Shown here: piece after piece, positions 61,201-64,000 of the stretch | Layout of the letters: every line of letters begins with the position of its first letter | Numbering within the stretch: the stretch's first letter is position 1 | DNA from: Sisyra terminalis | Lineage: Eukaryota; Arthropoda; Insecta; Neuroptera; Sisyridae | Assembly: GCA_958496175.1 (NCBI GenBank) | Contig: OY292277.1 | Location: 42,915,050 to 42,979,049, forward strand | Direction of reading: 5' to 3' | Length of the DNA stretch: 64,000 nucleotides | Translations under genes and position numbers: made by a program | The notes under the pieces: generated by a model | Database searches by the model: none | What the model was told of the DNA's origin: nothing | Seen by the model: only the letters and a program-made list of their open reading frames with translations

Positions 61201-61595
61201 ACAATGTTTATTCTAATTATTTGGAATTTGGACTATAAGCCACTTTTGTTTGAGCTTTAGAAAGCTATTTTCACCATTAGAGGGAGGGCGTTTTCTTATA
61301 TAATATAGTATGACCTATAGAACCCTGACAATGATATAGGTCGATGTATTACCATAGATGTTGTTTTACTAAATGGAATTTTCTGTAGTACCAGGATTCA
61401 GGAGGGAAGATTATGGTTAAAACCCTTTCAAGCTCAGCGAATTAAAAATGTTACTGCTACATACGTAATTCGAGTAATATAACTTCAGGACCACCACACT
61501 ATATTTTGCCATATCGATGTATTATTATGGATAGTATACCAGTAACTAGTAGTATAAGCCTCTATAACAAATAACTAAATCTTGAATGTACAATA

Positions 61596-61863
61596 CAAGG
61601 GCGGATTCAGATTTTTTTCTGGGGGGGGAACAATATCATTCATTTACAAATGCGTGAAAGAGATCACGAAAAAAATTCGAAATTCCAGCCAGAAATAGAC
61701 TAAAGTTTCACTAATATTCTTACTGTTATTTTATTCATATATTTTCACAACTTTAATAATTTGATTTGGTTCTAAGTATGTACTATTATGGAATCTCTAC
61801 AGCACACAAAAAAATCCTAGGGGGGGCAATGCTCCCGTGCATCCCCCCCCCAATCCACCCTTG
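61596..61863 (-). mobile_element. hAT-type MITE, G-rich-end family, copy 3
   Basis: CAAGGGCGGATT and AATCCACCCTTG ends, perfect 8-bp duplication GTACAATA (61588-61595, 61864-61871). Inverted relative to copies 1 and 2. Confidence 0.9.
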
Positions 61864-61944
61864 GTACAATATATTCGAATATTTCTCATTCTGTATCTAG
61901 TGGCATCGAAAGAATTACTATTATTTTCACTCATTATATTCTCA

Positions 61945-62410
61945 CTGGATCTTAAAGCTCTGAAAGCTCCAAACTTTAACTATAGATTAAAGCTCCACAA
62001 CCAACTCAGCATGTACTACAAGTAATTCTTCGAACGATTTTTCCTTTAATTTCATTAAGTAATTCCCGGTGCATTATATATGTTACAGTGAATTTGTATG
62101 GTGAAAATATATTAGGTAGATATATTAATGTATATAGCGACAGTACGTGTCCATAGGGATAATGTATTGGCCTCCCCCCGCGATTAATTTTTTAATTCGC
62201 TATGGTCTACCTAATAGATAATATATGTTATATTTTCACCAATGAGAATTCTCACAGGAAATACAAATTCACTATAACATATATAATGCACCGGGAATTA
62301 CTCAATGAAATTTGGGAAAAAAACTTTCGAGGACATGCATGTAGTAAATGCTGCTTTTGTTGCAGAGCTTTTTTCTTGAGTTAAAGTTTGGAGCTTTAAA
62401 ATAATTAAGG
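61945..62410. repeat. long imperfect palindrome, ~465 bp
   Basis: The arms share ATTCCCGGTGCATTATATAT and its inverse ATATATAATGCACCGGGAAT, plus TTTGGAGCTTTAAA-type outer blocks and TAGGTAGA/TCTACCTA inside. Probably a non-autonomous long-TIR element; ends are not sharp. Confidence 0.65.
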
Positions 62411-64000
62411 AAACAGGACCTCCAGATGTTGAGGAACTTAACGATTACAACCGATTATAATTAAAGGGATTGGTCACCTGAAAAAGCTGGTTCGTAGAGG
62501 ATCTTTTTGTTTAAACTTATATGAGCCATTGAAATGTTCCAGACGCCCTTATATTATAACTTTAATCAGCAATAATATTCGTATACTTTTCTTAGAATGC
62601 TACAGTGCTGCAACGCCTATATATCACTCGCCAATGATAGGTATAGATCAAACATAACGTCTGGATTTTGGTTTGAAATCCCAATTCCCAATAATTGTCC
62701 CATAATTGATTGGGGCTTGGGGATTTTTTTTGGCAAGTTGATTGGAATGTTGATCCCAATTTGAGGTTCGCTTCGCCATTTTATGATTGCTGCTGCGTGT
62801 AGATAATTGATCGACGGGAAAGGTGCGGTATGTTGGAAAAGACGCTTGGCGTCGGGACGCCTAGCATCTTGCGGTTGGTTTGCGGTCGCAATGGGCGGTG
62901 CTGTGGTCGCTATGCGGCACGCTTATTGGTCGTACATTACAGTTTTGTGGTTGACACATACGGGAATTCGGTGGATTGGTATAAAATTCGTTCTTTCATC
63001 GGTACATTATATAAAATATAAGGCGTCGTTCCCTATTTATGATGCTCTGAGCACTTTGCGGTTACGTACATTTTTATTGGTCATCAGCTATTGAGCCCTT
63101 TTCTCCGCCCTTGAATTTCATTGTGGGAATCTTGTGGTTTTATATGGGATAATTATATGCAGAGCTTTTTCATTGGTTTCATTGGAATAGCATGCGTCGC
63201 ATGTTTACATTTGGGAAAAAAATGATGAGGGTAAAAAAAATTAGGTATGATTTTTACTTTTGGGATGAAAAAGTGGTGAAGGACGCTCTCTGTGAAAGAA
63301 CAGCAAAAGTTTGTAAGACGTAATCGTAGAAGAAAGCGAATGGCTAGCAGTAAGCAGCACTACCGCATATAATGTGCTTTCTTAAGAAATCAATGCGACA
63401 AAATCCCATAAAACACATCGGGAATTTCCGTCATGAAACATTTTTCATCCGAAAAATAAACAACAAAAAAAAAAAAAAATATTTTTTTCAATTTTTCATA
63501 AACTTTAAAAATTTTAATAATTTATTTTAAACAACTTTATAGTATAACACCATTTAATAAGGGTAGTTTTTCCGAATTTAACCGAACGGTCTGTTCTGCT
63601 TGCGAAAGCTCTCCCCATCGCATTTATAAGAAGTGTAAGATAAGTAAAACGGTGGAAACTTTTCTCACACGTTACTTCTTTAAGAAAGCGTCGCGACGTT
63701 CGCAACTTTTCTTTACCACCAACAGATAGCGCTAGTCTCATTTTAAGAAGCACCGTCATTAATAAAAATAAATTCTTACCTTCGAAACCGACCAACAGAG
63801 TGAGTCTGAAAAAAGCACTGAAAAAAAATAAATATTTCCCATTTTCCCTGAAACAAATGCCAAAAATTTTCACAAACTTGTTAAGAAAAGTTTCGCAAGT
63901 ATTTGTAAATAAATGTGTACGAGTGTAAATGTTGAATGTTTGAGTTAATCAAGCAGAGTTAACCTCATCATTGTACCTTTGGGAAGAGTTCGTCTTGCCG
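62411..64000. other. less AT-rich region, nothing called
   Basis: From about 62750 the sequence is less AT-rich with CG dinucleotides (62800-62960, 63540-63740). Overlapping frames at 62807-63094 and 62830-63021 show no domain. A low-complexity A/T tract lies at 63460-63540. The frame 63514-63873 minus was considered and not recognised. Confidence 0.35.

Noticed and set aside
1..64000. tRNA, rRNA, CRISPR, bacterial operon features
   Set aside because: No cloverleaf with a T-loop GGTTCRA-type motif in context, no rRNA-like blocks, no spaced direct repeats of CRISPR type. The sequence is animal nuclear DNA.

Overview
The window reads as AT-rich (roughly two-thirds A+T), gene-poor insect nuclear DNA. 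A beetle-like genome is my guess from the transposon families, but I cannot name the species. Only one host gene is well supported: the last two coding exons of a Runt-related (RUNX) transcription factor on the plus strand (9187-9393 and 9456-10225). The protein ends in the Groucho/TLE-binding pentapeptide VWRPY, and a 62-base intron separates the exons. No Runt DNA-binding domain exon was found in the 9.2 kb upstream, so that part is probably one long intron whose 5' exons lie outside the window. The remaining ~54 kb looks intergenic. It alternates between repeat-poor, less AT-rich islands (candidate cis-regulatory DNA) and AT-rich stretches full of transposon relics.

Layout. 1-9186: presumed intron with a hAT MITE, an RTE-type relic, two tandem arrays and, 73 bp before the exon, an internally deleted piggyBac with intact TTAA target duplication. 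9187-10495: RUNX 3' exons and 3' UTR. 10.7-18 kb: hammerhead-bearing palindromes, hAT and pogo-like MITEs, a hAT transposase relic and a non-LTR tail. 18.5-20 kb and 23.4-27.4 kb: repeat-poor islands around a ~140-bp-period tandem array. 27.6-35 kb: hAT MITEs, a deleted Tc1 element, a Foldback-like element, dispersed repeat copy A and another hammerhead palindrome. 36-38 kb: a 1.77 kb hAT-like element carrying a LINE fragment. 39-45 kb: LINE relic and repeat copy B. 46.6-48.4 kb: tandem duplication holding a solo LTR with heat-shock elements, a pogo MITE and a TTAA-flanked element. 50-52 kb: a long palindrome, a hammerhead palindrome and a hAT MITE. 54-57 kb: long-TIR element inside repeat copy C. 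58-64 kb: RTE and Tc1 relics, an island, a hAT MITE and a palindrome.

The strongest unusual signal is a set of hammerhead-ribozyme-like motifs at seven loci (nine motif copies). They share a CTGANGA core, a hairpin, then GAAA, a short self-complementary stem III and an NUH cleavage triplet. Stem I and stem II sequences differ between families while staying paired, which is covariation expected of RNA. Three of the host elements are flanked by 13-15 bp target duplications, pointing to retrotransposition (Penelope-like or a small non-autonomous relative) rather than a TIR transposon. All calls come from reading the sequence by eye; no alignment, folding or database search was run.
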